Shown: positions 12,801 to 24,800 of the stretch, piece by piece | Layout: each line of letters begins with the position of its first letter | Position numbering within the stretch: position 1 is the first letter of the stretch | Source: Diphasiastrum complanatum | Lineage: Eukaryota; Streptophyta; Lycopodiopsida; Lycopodiales; Lycopodiaceae | Assembly: GCA_029204225.1 (NCBI GenBank) | Contig: CM055092.1 | Location: 60,016,077 to 60,080,076, forward strand | Length of the DNA: 64,000 nt | Direction of reading: 5' to 3' | Program-made: the position numbers and the translations under genes | Notes under the pieces: model-generated | What the model was told of the DNA's origin: nothing | Databases searched by the model: none | Seen by the model: the letters and a program-made list of their open reading frames with translations, nothing else

Positions 12801-15800
12801 TCTCCATCTTTGGGAGCTAAGTAGCAGCAGGGAGAAAGTAGAGAGAGTGCTCAGAATCTCTTAAAACTTGGGTAAATAAGAGAGACAGATCCAGCGCTGG
12901 AGGAGTAGCTTTCTACTGTGAAAATCTCCATTGAATTATCTTCCTTTCAGTTGGAATATGAGTTAGATTTCTGAGACAGATCCATCGCTGTAGAAAACAG
13001 CTATCTATCCTTTGTTTTCAGAGGGTAATTCTCGGATTCCAGAGGGAATAGAAATCAGAAGTTAGGGGCAGAACCAGTGCTGTTAGAAGAGTGCTTAAAC
13101 CCCGATTTCCAATTGCCAAACTGTTACGAGCTCGTAACCAGTGCCGAACCCTAGAGAACACAGATAGGTCAGATACCACAGTCAGGGTCGTGTCCAGCGT
13201 ACATGACCAACAGGGCAAGACAGTGTGAGTAGTGTGCCCCAGCACGGTCCATAGCCATGGCGGGCCTAACACAGCCTAGGGACCCTGTCAGCAGGATAGG
13301 GCCCCCAGTTGGGTCCCGACGTGCAGTCGGCCACGTCAGTGCCACGTGCCCGACACTTGGCAGTAGCATGCTACCAGTCCTCACACTGGGCTAGGAGGGG
13401 CTTACTCTATATCAGGGAGTAGGCAAGGTTGGGTGGATCAGTGAGTGTTTGCCCTACTGTGGTGTTAGGATCTATTACACTGGTATCAGAGCCATCTCCA
13501 TCCTAGGGAGTTCAGGACAGCAGTAGAGAAAGCTATTAGAAGATAGGAAAGATTTCTCAGATTCTCAGGAAAGAATTGAGGAGGAAAATCGCTGTAGGAA
13601 CAGCTTTCAAATCCTTGAAATTTGCTGGGAATTTACAGTTGTTTGAGGCACAATCCCTTGTAGAAGCTCAGCGCTGAAAAATCAGGGATTTACCCTTGAT
13701 TTTTATGTATCAGTTGTGGATTTTTGAGCACATTTTATATAGAAAACGTGGAGCAGGTCCAGCGCTGCCAAATTGGGTGGAAACTTCGAATTTGGAGTGA
13801 AATTTTCTGGAATTTGGAGCGGATCTGAGACAGAATCGTGGGTGCAGGTCCAGCGCTGAAGGTCTTTGGCAGGAACCACAAGTTTGCAACTGTTTTGGGT
13901 CCTAAAACGGGAATTTTGGAGCAAAAAGTATACACCTCAGACAGCGAGGGAAGGGGCCAAGACGATCAGAAGTTTGTTTCTTTTTCTTGGTACCTTGATC
14001 TCTGATTTTTCCGGACAGCAGATCTGAAAGCAGTGGAGGAAGAGCTGAAAGGGCTTTTCTTGATTCTTTCTTTGGAAGTACAGTCCTCAGAAACAGCTAA
14101 GTCATCTTTCCTTTCCCTTGTACAGTTGTAAATTAGTCTTTTAGACTTTTTTCCTTCAGAAGTTAAGGTAGCTCTCTTTCAGTTTCGAAGATGACCACTC
14201 CTCAGGGACCTGATCAACCCCAGGAGAGAGGCTTCGACGAACTTGAAACAGAAGCCTTGGCTTACAGAAAAGGGAAGGAACCCATGGAAGTAGAAGAACA
14301 GGAACAGTTCGCCGAAGAACTAGACGAACTGGTTACCAAGGAGCAGTTCCTCCAATTGGTAACAGAAGTGGATGAACTGAAGCTGGCATTAGCCAATTTC
14401 AAGTCCAGTGTGGACGACTCGTTCGCTGAACTCAAAAACTTGATTTTGAGCTCCGCGAAAGGAAGCCTTCCCTCCACTTCTCAGTTATCCCCTTCTCCAC
14501 TTCCATCAGTTTCGGGTGAGACTTTACGGTCTCACCCCAGTGTTTTTAAAGATTTAAAGCCTCCTACTTTTAATGGGGAAGAGAAGGATAGAAATGCAGA
14601 TATTCTACAAACCTTCCTCAGCAAATGGAAGAACATTCATGCTCTTAAACAGACCCCTGACCATTTGCAAGCAATTGAGGCCAGTCTTTCTTTAGGGCCT
14701 ATGGCCTATAAGTGGTGGTTAAATCTCCAGGAGACTGGGCAGACTCCCCGGTCATGGAAAGCTTTTGAAGAAGCTTTCCTAAGAGAATTTCTACCAGAGA
14801 ATGAACTTGATAGAGCCTGGGAAGCCTGGGAAAGAACAGTAATGGACAAGTCCCTCATCCAATATATCTCGCAGTATCGAGAGGCAATTTTAAAGATTAA
14901 AAATATGGATGACTATCAAAAAATCAGGGGATTTGTCCGTGGCCTCAAAGATGAATATAAAGTAGAGGTCCAGAGAAACTCGCCTACTACCCTTGAGCAA
15001 GCTCTCAGATATGCTCAAATCTATGATGATTCAGTGGGTAGGAAGAGAGCGAGACAGCAACCACTTTCTGAGCAGCTTCCTCAGAAAGACTTTCAATTTA
15101 AAAAGAAATTTTTAAAAAGAAAGAAAGAAGATAAATTTAAAGGTGAAGCTCCTCAGAAACGCCCTTCACACATACAGCCCTTAAAACCAGATGATTTTGA
15201 GAAAGCCAAACAAGAACGTTTGTGCTTTGTGTGTATGGGCAAGGGACACACAGTCAGACAGTGTCCCAAGGGGCCTTTCACTAAAAAAGATAAGAAAGAT
15301 AAAAAACAAGTTCATCTTGTTCAGACTGTATGTTTCCCCAGTGACTCGGCAGCTTCCGAGATCAAAGTGTATCATGAAGATCATGAACACTGTTGCCAGC
15401 TGACCTCTGCAATGCTAGCGAGACCCTTCAGCTTTGGGCCGCATGACCTAGTACGTATGCATGGGAAAGTTGGTAACCAGTCAGTAAGAGTCATGGTTGA
15501 TGATGGGGCAACCCATAATTTCATCAACCACACCCTGGTTAAAAAGCTTAAACTACCAGAAGTACCTAGTCAGCATAGGTACATAGTTTCATTAGCTAAG
15601 GGTGAAGATAAAAAAATATGGGAAACTATGGTAAGTAAGTTAAATCTTGGTATTCAGGGGTACCAAGATCAAATAAACTTTCAGATAATGCACCTGGATC
15701 GAACAGACATTGTTCTCGGGAGAGATTGGCTCTACAGTTTAGGACCTTCCCTCCACAGAAACTATCAGGAGAACACCCTCAGCTTTCAGTATAAAGGCCG

Positions 15801-18800
15801 AGAGATCCAGTTGCATGGGGAGCATGATGTTCCCAACAGCCCTATGGTCTGCAGTTCAGAGCTCTGTCAGCTAATCGGAGACGAAGACCATCAGGTATTC
15901 TTATGTGACTTTCAGTTTATTCCTGAAGTTTCTATTTCCAGTTCTATTCAGCAGAAAATCAGTAAATTAGAAACTTTATTGTCTAAATTTAAAGATGTTT
16001 TTCCTGAAGATTTGCCACATGGTTTACCACCTAGCAGAGAGGTAGATCATGTAATAAACCTAGTACCAGGTACAGCACCTGTTTCTAAACCTCCGTATCG
16101 GGTCAGCCGAACAGAGGATGAAGAAATAACTAGGCAGTTAACAGACTATCTTGGGAAAGGCCAAATTCAGACCAGTAGTTCACCATGGGCCTCACCAGTC
16201 CTATTGGTGAAAAAGAAAGAGGGGTCTATGCGTCTTTGCGTAGATTACAGAGCCCTCAATAAAGTCACAATTAAGAATAAATACCCTATGCCTCGGGCAG
16301 ACGAGTTGTTTGATCAACTCGACAGGGCTAAGTTTTTCAGTAAAATAGACCTTAGATCGGGATATCATCAAGTCCGTATAAAATCGGAAGATGTCTCGAA
16401 AACAGCTTTTAGGACTCGTCACGGTCATTATGAGTTTAAGGTGATGCCATTTGGGCTCACAAATGCTCCAGCTACCTTTATGACCTTGATGAACAGTGTC
16501 CTCAGACCATACTTGGGTAAGTTTGTGGTCGTATTTTTAGATGACATCCTCGTCTACAGCAAAACGAGGAAGGAGCATCTAAAACACCTCAGAAAGGTGT
16601 TTCGACTGCTCAGAAAGCATAAGCTTTATGCTAAACAATCCAAGTGTGAATTCTTCGTTGAAGAAGTAGCATATTTGGGTCACATTATCTCTTCAGATGG
16701 GATTAAGATGGACCCAAATAAGGTTAAAGCCATACTCAGTTGGCTGAGACCTCAGAATATTTTGGAACTTCAAATCTTTCTTGGTCTGGCGGGATATTAC
16801 AGACGATTTGTCAAGGAATATGCTCAGATAGCAGTCCCTATGACAAATCTCCTTAAGGGGAAGGGAAAGGAGTTCATTTGGGAGTCCGCACAACAGGAGA
16901 GCTTTGATGCTCTCAAAACAGCCTTAGCTACAGCACCAGTTTTAAAGGTCGTCGACCCCAATCAGCCATTTGTGGTCGAAACAGATGCTAGCGACTTTGC
17001 AGTAGGCGCTGTGCTAACTCAGGGTGGACGACCAGTTGCGTTCGAGAGTAAAAAACTCGAGCCAGCTCAGACTAGGTACAGTGCCTATGAAAAGGAACTC
17101 TTTTCTATAGTCCATGCCCTTAAGACTTGGAGGCATTATTTGTATGGTGCCAACTTTGAGGTCCTGACAGACCATGAGAGTCTCAGATACCTTTGCAATC
17201 AACCTGAGCTTAGAGGTCGGAAAGCTCGTTGGGCAGAGTTGATGCAAGAGTTTGACATGTCTATCAGATATAGGCGTGGAAAATTCAATACAGTAGCAGA
17301 TGCCCTTAGCAGAATGCCTATGATAAACGAGCTGAGTTTTACTCAGATTCGTAATGAGTTACTCGAGTCCTTGAGAGGGAAATGCCAGCATGATGCATTC
17401 TTCTCTATTATCTAGAACTCAGTCCAGAACAGACAGTTACAGACTCCAGAACCAGTTCCCGGGGCTGGTGCCAGTTCATCCAAGAATACGGCAGCTTCCG
17501 TTGAGGATGATGATGAGTCCGAGTATACGTCGTCAGATGACGTTGAGGGTTCTGAGCCTGTATTACCCAAGCAAACCCCTGTGGTTGAGGGTCAGTTGAC
17601 TCAAGGATTCAAATGGAAACAGTATTCCATTCAGGATGAGTACTTGCTCTATAGAGATAGAGTATGTGTCCCCAATTCAGAGGATTATAGGCAGCAGGTC
17701 CTATATGAATGTCATGACAATCCTAGCGCGGGACACCCAGGCATACAGAAGACCTATGAGCTTCTTCGTAGGCAATTTTTCTGGCCCAGTATGAAAAAGG
17801 ACGTCCACCAGTATGTAACCAGTTGCCAGAAATGTCAAGTAAATAAAGCAGAGCGTTTAAAGGCAGGAGGGTTGTTGCATCCCTTAGAAATACCAGCTGG
17901 TAAATGGGAGAGTATCTCCATGGATTTTATAGTAGGCCTGCCTAAAACCCAAAAGGGTAATGACGCTATATGGGTCACAGTTGACCGTCTGACCAAAATG
18001 GCTCATTTTATTCCGACCAAAACAACCGTTAGAGCTCCAGAGTTAGCGAGGTTGTTTGTAGACGGGCTATTTAAATTGTACGGTCTACCTTCCGGCATAG
18101 TCAGCGACCGGGACAGTAAGTTTACTGGAAATTTTTGGAAGGCAGTATTCCATCATCTCCATACTAAACTTAATATGAGTACCACTGACCATCCACAGAC
18201 GGACGGTCAAACAGAAAGGGTAAATCAAGTGCTGGAGGATATGCTTCGTGCATACGTCAGCAAGAGGCAGACTAATTGGGAGGAGTATCTCTCAATATTA
18301 GAGTTTGCTTACAACAGTACCAAACATTCAGCTACGGGATACAGCCCATTTATGCTGATGTACGGTTTTCAGCCACGCTCACCCACAGCTGTAGGGTTTA
18401 AACAAGAAAAAGTTGAAGCAGCCAGAAACTTTTTAGAAGACCTAAACCAGATGATAGAACATGCTAAGCGTAGCATTAGACAATCCCAGGATCGAGCCAG
18501 GCATTATGCAGATCCACACAGACGGGATGTGCAGTTCTCCACTGGTGAGAAAGTCTACTTGAGAGTCCCAGTTGACTCTAAAACCCTCAAATCAGGAGTG
18601 TGTGCTAAGTTGTCTCCAAGGTATTGTGGTCCCTTTACCATCAGTAGGAGACTAGGCGAGGTCACCTATGAACTAGAACTCCCACACAGCAGTAAGGTTT
18701 TTCCAGTTTTTCATGTAAGTCAGTTACGAAAAGCCTTAACCAGATCAGATAATCTGGTAGGGGACAGTGTTCTAGTTCTCCCATTGGATCCTCAACAACC

Positions 18801-21800
18801 TCCACATGAACCAGAGGAAATTCTTGATAGTAGAGAGACGCAGACTCGTCATACTCTATACCGAGAATATCTGGTTAAGTGGAATGATCAGCCTGTTGAG
18901 AATGCCACTTGGGAAAGAGGCAGCGTCCTTCGCAAGATTTTTCCAGACTTTGTCTTAGAGGACCAAGACGGTTCTTAAGGGGGAGGGAGTGTTACGAGCT
19001 CGTAACCAGTGCCGAACCCTAGAGAACACAGATAGGTCAGATACCACAGTCAGGGTCGTGTCCAGCGTACATGACCAACAGGGCAAGACAGTGTGAGTAG
19101 TGTGCCCCAGCACGGTCCATAGCCATGGCGGGCCTAACACAGCCTAGGGACCCTGTCAGCAGGATAGGGCCCCCAGTTGGGTCCCGACGTGCAGTCGGCC
19201 ACGTCAGTGCCACGTGCCCGACACTTGGCAGTAGCATGCTACCAGTCCTCACACTGGGCTAGGAGGGGCTTACTCTATATCAGGGAGTAGGCAAGGTTGG
19301 GTGGATCAGTGAGTGTTTGCCCTACTGTGGTGTTAGGATCTATTACACAAACTGAAATTGTTGAGCGGATTTTGGACAGAGGAATGTAGGCAGGGTCTGA
19401 GAAGACCATCGCGAGCTGATTGTAGGCTTCATCCTTCAGATTGAAGCTCAGACATCTGAAAATTGGCACCTACAGAAGCCCTCAGATCAGCGACCTACTA
19501 GCTGAGGCTAAATCAGAGAAGCAAGCGGGCTTTTGAGCCTTAAATTGGATAAATTGGGCTAGATAGGTGGCTGTCCAGACAGCGGGGGCAGGGATATCAG
19601 AAATTCCGGATTTTTCTTGCATATTTCCAGGTTTTACTCAGTTTGTTGGAGCCCCACATCTGAAATCAGATCAGTCAGCTACTCAACTCAAGATCTGGGA
19701 AATTTGGCACCGTTTTGGAGCTTCAAACTGGGATTTTTCGGCTTCTCCACTTCCATCAGTTTCGGGTGAGACTTTGCGGTCTCACCCTAGTGTCTTTAAA
19801 GATTTAAAGCCTCCTACTTTTATTGGGGAAGAGAAGGATAGAAATGCAGATATTCTACAAACCTTCTTCAGCAAATGGAAGAACATTCATGCCCTTAAAC
19901 AGACCCCTGACCATTTGCAAGCTATTGAGGCCAGTCTTTCCTTAGGGCCTATGGCCTATAAGTGGTGGTTAAATCTCCAGGAGACTGGGCAGACTCCCCG
20001 GTCATGGAAAGCTTTTGAAGAAGCTTAATTTCTACCAGAAAATGAACTTGATAGAGCCTGGGAAGCCTGGGAAAGAACAGTAATGGACAAGTCCCTAATC
20101 CAATATACTTCGCAGTATCGAGAAGCAATTTTAAAGATTAAAAATATGGATGATTATCTGAAAATCAGGGGATTTTTCCGTGGCCTCAAAGATGAATATA
20201 AAGTAGAGGTCCAGAGAAACTCGCCTACTACCCTTGAGCAAGCTCTCAGATATGCTCAAATCTATGATGATTCAGTGGGTAGGAAGAGGGCAAGACCGCA
20301 GCCCCTTTCTGAGCAGCCTCCTCAGAAAGACTTTCAATTTAAAAAGAAATTTTTAAAAAGAAAGAAAGAAGATAAAGTTAAAGGTGAAGCTCCTCAAACG
20401 CCCTTCACTCATATAGCCCTTAAAACCAGAAGATTTTGAGAAAGCCAAACAAGAACGCTTGTGCTTTGTGTGTATGGGCAAGAGACACACAGTCAGACAG
20501 TGTCGCAAGGGGCCTTTCACTAAAAAAAAAGAAACAAGTTCATCTTGTTCAGACTGTAAGTTTCCCCAGTGACTCGGCAGCTTCCGAGATCAAAGTGTAT
20601 CACGAAGATCATGAACGCTGTTGCCAGCTGACCTCTGCAATGCTAGCGAGACCCTTCAGCTTTGGGCCACATGACCTAGTACGTATGCACGGGAAAGTTG
20701 GTAACCAGTCAGTAAGAGTTATGGTTGATGATGGGGCAACCCATAATTTCATCAACTACACCCTGGTTAAAAAACTTAAACTTCCAGAAGTTCCTAGTCA
20801 GCATAGGTACATAGTTTCATTAGCTAAGGGTGAAGATAAGAAAATCTGGGAAACTATGGTAAGTAACTTGAATCTTGGTATTCAGGGGTACCAAGATGAA
20901 ATAAACTTTCAGATAATGCACCTGGATCGCACAGACATTGTTCTCGGGAGAGATTGGCTCTACAGTTTAGGACCTTCCCTCCACAAAAATTATCAGGAGA
21001 ACACCCTCAGCTTTCAGCATAAAGGCCGAGAGATCCAGTTGCATGGGGAACATGATGTTCCCAAGAGTCCTATGGTCTGCAGTTCAGAGCTCTGTCAGCT
21101 AATCGGAGACGATGACCATCAGGTATTCTTATGTGTGTTTTTCTTGAAGATTTGCCACATGGTTTGCCACCTAGCAGAGAGGTAGATCATGTAATAAACC
21201 TAGTACCAGGTACAACACCTATTTCTAAACCTCCGTATCGGGTCAGCCGAACAGAGGATGAAGAAATAACTAGGCAGTTATCAAATTATCTTGGGAAAGG
21301 CCAAATTCAGACCAGTAGTTTACCATGGGCCTCACCAATCCTTTTGGTGAAAAAGAAAGAGGGGTCTATGTGTCTTTGCGTAGATTACAGAGCCCTCAAT
21401 AAAGTCACAATTAAGAATAAATATCCTATGCCTCGGGCAGACGAGTTGTTTGATGAACTCGACGGGGCTAAGTTTTTCAGATCGGGATATCATCAGGTCC
21501 GTATAGAGTCGGAAGATGTCTCGAAAACATCTTTTAGGACTCGTCACGGTCATTATGAGTTTAAGATGATGCCATTTGGGCGTTGGGCAAAGTTGACGCA
21601 AGAGGGTAAATCAGGTGCTGGAGGATATGCTTCGTGCATACGTCAGCAAGAAGCAGACTAATTGGGAGGAGTATCTCTCAATATTAGAGTTTGCTTATAA
21701 CAGTACCAAACATTTAGCTACGGGATACAGCCCATTTATGCTGATGTACGGTTTTCAGCCACGCTCACCCACAGCTGTAGGGTTTAAACAAGAAAAAGTT

Positions 21801-24800
21801 GAAGCAGCCAAAAACTTTTAAGAGGACCTAAACCAGATGATATAACATGCTAAGCGTAGCATTAGGCAGTCCCAAGATCGAGCCAGGCATTATGCAGATC
21901 CACACAGACGGGATGTGCAGTTCTCCGCTGGTGAGAAAGTCTACTTGAGAGTTCCAGTTGACTCTAAAACCCTCAAATCAGGAGTGTGTGCTAAGTTGTC
22001 TCCAAGGTATTGTGGTCCCTTTACCATCAGTAGGAGACTAGGCGAGGTCACCTATGAACTAGAATTCCCACACAGTAGTAAGGTTTTTCCAGTCTTTCAT
22101 GTAAGTCAGTTACGAAAAGCCTTAGCCAGATGAGAAAATCTGGTAGGGGACAGTGTTCTAGTTCTCCCATTGGATCCTCAACAACCTCCACATGAACCAG
22201 AAGAGATTCTTGATAGTAGAGAGACACAGACTCGTCATACTCTATACCGAGAATATCTGGTCAAGTGGAATGATCAGCCTGTTGAGAATGCCACTCGGGA
22301 AAGAGGCAGCGTCCTTCGCAAGATTTTTCCAGACTTTGTCTTAGAGGACCAAGACGGTTCTTAAGGGGGAGGGAGTGTTACGAGCTCGTGACCAGTGCCG
22401 AACCCTAGAGAACACAGATAGGTCAAGTACCACAGTCAGGGTCGTGTCTAGCGTACACGACCAACAGGGCAAGACAGTGTGAGTAGTGTGCCCCAGCACG
22501 GTCCATAGACATGGCGGGCCTAACACAGTCTAGGGACCCTGTCAGCAGGACGGGGCCCCCAGTTGGGTTCCAACGTGCAGTCGGCCACGTCAGTGACACA
22601 TGGCCGACACTTGGCAGTTGCATGCTACTAGTCCTCACACTGGGCTAGGAGGGGCTTACTCTATATCAGGGAGTAGGCAAGGTTGGGTGGATCAGTTAGT
22701 GTTTGCCCTATTGTGGTGTTAGGATCTATTACACAGATGCAGAGGCACGGTCTACACGATGCCACAGGACAACAGCTCGACGTCAGGAGATAGGAGGGGA
22801 CGGAGATGATGAGATTTTGGGGCGTGGAGAGGGATTTGGGGCTCCGATTCATACTTGTCAGCTCCATATTTCTCCATACCAACTTGGGATTGAGAAAAGA
22901 CGCTTCCAGGGTATCCCAAGAGAGGAGAGGATCTGTCAGCTATGTTCTTTACATGAGGTGGAGTCTGAGGAGCACTCCATCTTCCGATGCCCTGCTTACT
23001 ACGAGATTAGAGGGAGATATCACTGCTTATTCCGTGACATGTCTATTACACTGCGCTCACTCATCACATACGAGGATCCACGTTGTGTCGCACTCATGGT
23101 ACGAGAGATGTTTCTACTACGACAGGAATTATGTTAGACATATCCACAGTATCACCCAACACCACAGCACCATTCTTTCCCAAGAGGAGACCTAGGACAG
23201 ATCCAAAGCCCACTGATATCGACGACGACGATGATGACAATGATGATATACATGCACACACACATACACATAGAGATTCCTCTCACCAGAGCTTTTACTG
23301 TTTATTTACAGTTTTTCATAGATAGATGTATAGATTGTAATTACTGTGATTACTAAAATAGCTAAGTCACCAGCCCCTGGTGACCTTTGTAATTAAATTG
23401 TTAGTAAACTATAATTAGAGCTACTAGACCTAAGAGTCACATGCTAAGCTTTGGTTGAATTGGGTCATATATCAAAAGTGGTTTGACTGACCTCCTAAAA
23501 AGTAGTTTACTGGTTTGGTGTATTATTATGTGAAGCCACATGCTAGCAAGATGCATGATGAACTTTTTTCTTTTGATATCTATGTGCTTCTGTCTAACGT
23601 GTCTGTTAGCCATAGTTAATTGAGGCTTTTGTGATGAATTTGTCTTAGGTGATGCTTGTGAGCTCGGTCTTATTCCGAGGTGGAATCTTTAAAACGTTTG
23701 TCGAAGAAGAGAATAATAGTATCATTTAACTGCTTGTGAGTTTTTGAAGCCTTTCCTTTCTTATGCAGAGGTCTGACTTTTCTTCACACTTGCAGCTGGA
23801 GCGAGGCTAGCTTTTGCTCAGGAGATCAGACCAACAGAATCCAACCCTTCAAGGTTGAAATGTGAACAACACAAAGCATAATATTTCCTATAAAAAATAA
23901 ATAGGTGCCTCTTATCATCCTAGTCTGTACTGGAACAAATGCGATCAAGCTATCAATCATCATAGAGCAAGTACATTCTTTATTTTGAAAGACCTAATCT
24001 TCAGTTGAGGAAATTTTAGAACTTGTCAATGTAACTTCATCATGAGGATCAAAAGTAATTCTTGAAGATTGATTTTATGGATGCCACAAATGAGACATAC
24101 GTTTGTTCACAAATGGAAGTGCATGTGCTTTTGCAATCTGGTAATTAACAAGTAACAGAACAAGAATCTATTGAGATAGTAAATTGATGATGATTCCCAC
24201 TATAATACTAGGTCCGGAATACTTCCTGGTAAATTTTGTAGTACAAGAACCAGCGGAAATTATGTCGAGCACCCGTTCAATTTTTGTAAAAATCTTTTAT
24301 AAATCAGCTATTGTGCTGGTTTCTTCTATGAGTGAGTATATTATTCCCCTTCCATGATCAACACAGATCCTTGACAATCCACAAGAAATCAATCAAATTT
24401 AAATGTGCGTTTCTCTAGCCAACTTACTATGCACATGTGTACAAAAATGAAAAGCCTTCTTCCATGTTTTTTTTCCAACCAAAATTCTACAATCTTCGTG
24501 ACAATATGTTGATGCAGAAGATATATCGTAGTGCAAAAAACTAATACTTTTGTTGGTCAGACCCAAAATCTAGTTTCCTATTGTTGATGTAAGCATTCAC
24601 GGGACACCAGCCATGTGTTTGTACATCATAAACATGATGGCTTTAGAATGGTTACAATGGCCAATAAAAAACAGACAGGAAATTTTTGGATAGAGTCATT
24701 AATTCTTGCACTCAAGTCCATGCTAAACATGAGTTTGTGACATTGTGAAATAATCGCTTTAATTATTCTTAGTGATGACTAACCTCACTATTCAAGTGCC

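Larger units (their letters stand above)
13122..19347 (+). mobile_element. Ty3/gypsy chromovirus element B, near-intact and very young
   Basis: 6,226 bp. The 358-bp LTRs at 13122-13479 and 18990-19347 appear identical base for base. The 5-bp TSD caaac is at 13117-13121 and 19348-19352. The PBS tggtatcagagcca at 13481-13494 matches initiator tRNA-Met, and the polypurine tract aagggggagggag (18977-18989) directly abuts the 3' LTR. The internal region encodes Gag, protease, RT, RNase H, integrase and a C-terminal chromodomain, broken only by one in-frame UAG at 17413-17415. There is no env-like gene between the chromodomain and the LTR. It is inserted in the leader of element A. Confidence 0.95.
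12428..22733 (+). mobile_element. Ty3/gypsy element A, decayed, interrupted by element B
   Basis: The two 358-bp LTRs (12428-12785 and 22376-22733) both begin TGTTAC and end ATTACA, and are bracketed by the 5-bp target duplication cagat (12423-12427 and 22734-22738). The PBS tggtatcagagcca is at 12787-12800, complementary to the 3' end of initiator tRNA-Met. I count roughly 17 mismatches between its LTRs by eye, so it is clearly older than element B. Element B sits in its leader. Its coding part (19741-22363) has lost the gag start, the RT palm, most of RNase H and the integrase N-terminal half. Confidence 0.92.
2644..23795 (+). other. 21-kb intron of the PsbP-domain gene carrying nested transposons
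   Basis: The donor is GTGACT after the exon ending at 2643, and the acceptor is TTGCAG before 23796. Between them lie, in order, about 2 kb with nothing recognised (2644-4700), a degenerate minus-strand ORF, a LINE RT fragment, a repeat shared with 23.3 kb, a minus-strand gypsy fragment, a hAT-like transposase gene, and element A split by element B. The exon phases on either side (phase 1 out, phase 1 in) fit together across this intron. Confidence 0.8.

Noticed and set aside
17416-17580. Possible separate linker gene or env-like product after the UAG
   Set aside because: It is a short acidic linker in the same frame as pol, and integrase follows directly. Nothing env-like lies between the chromodomain and the 3' LTR.
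12475-22638. Conserved 71-residue minus-strand frames found in all four LTRs of elements A and B
   Set aside because: They are shadows of repeated LTR DNA. Their conservation follows from LTR identity and not from coding constraint.
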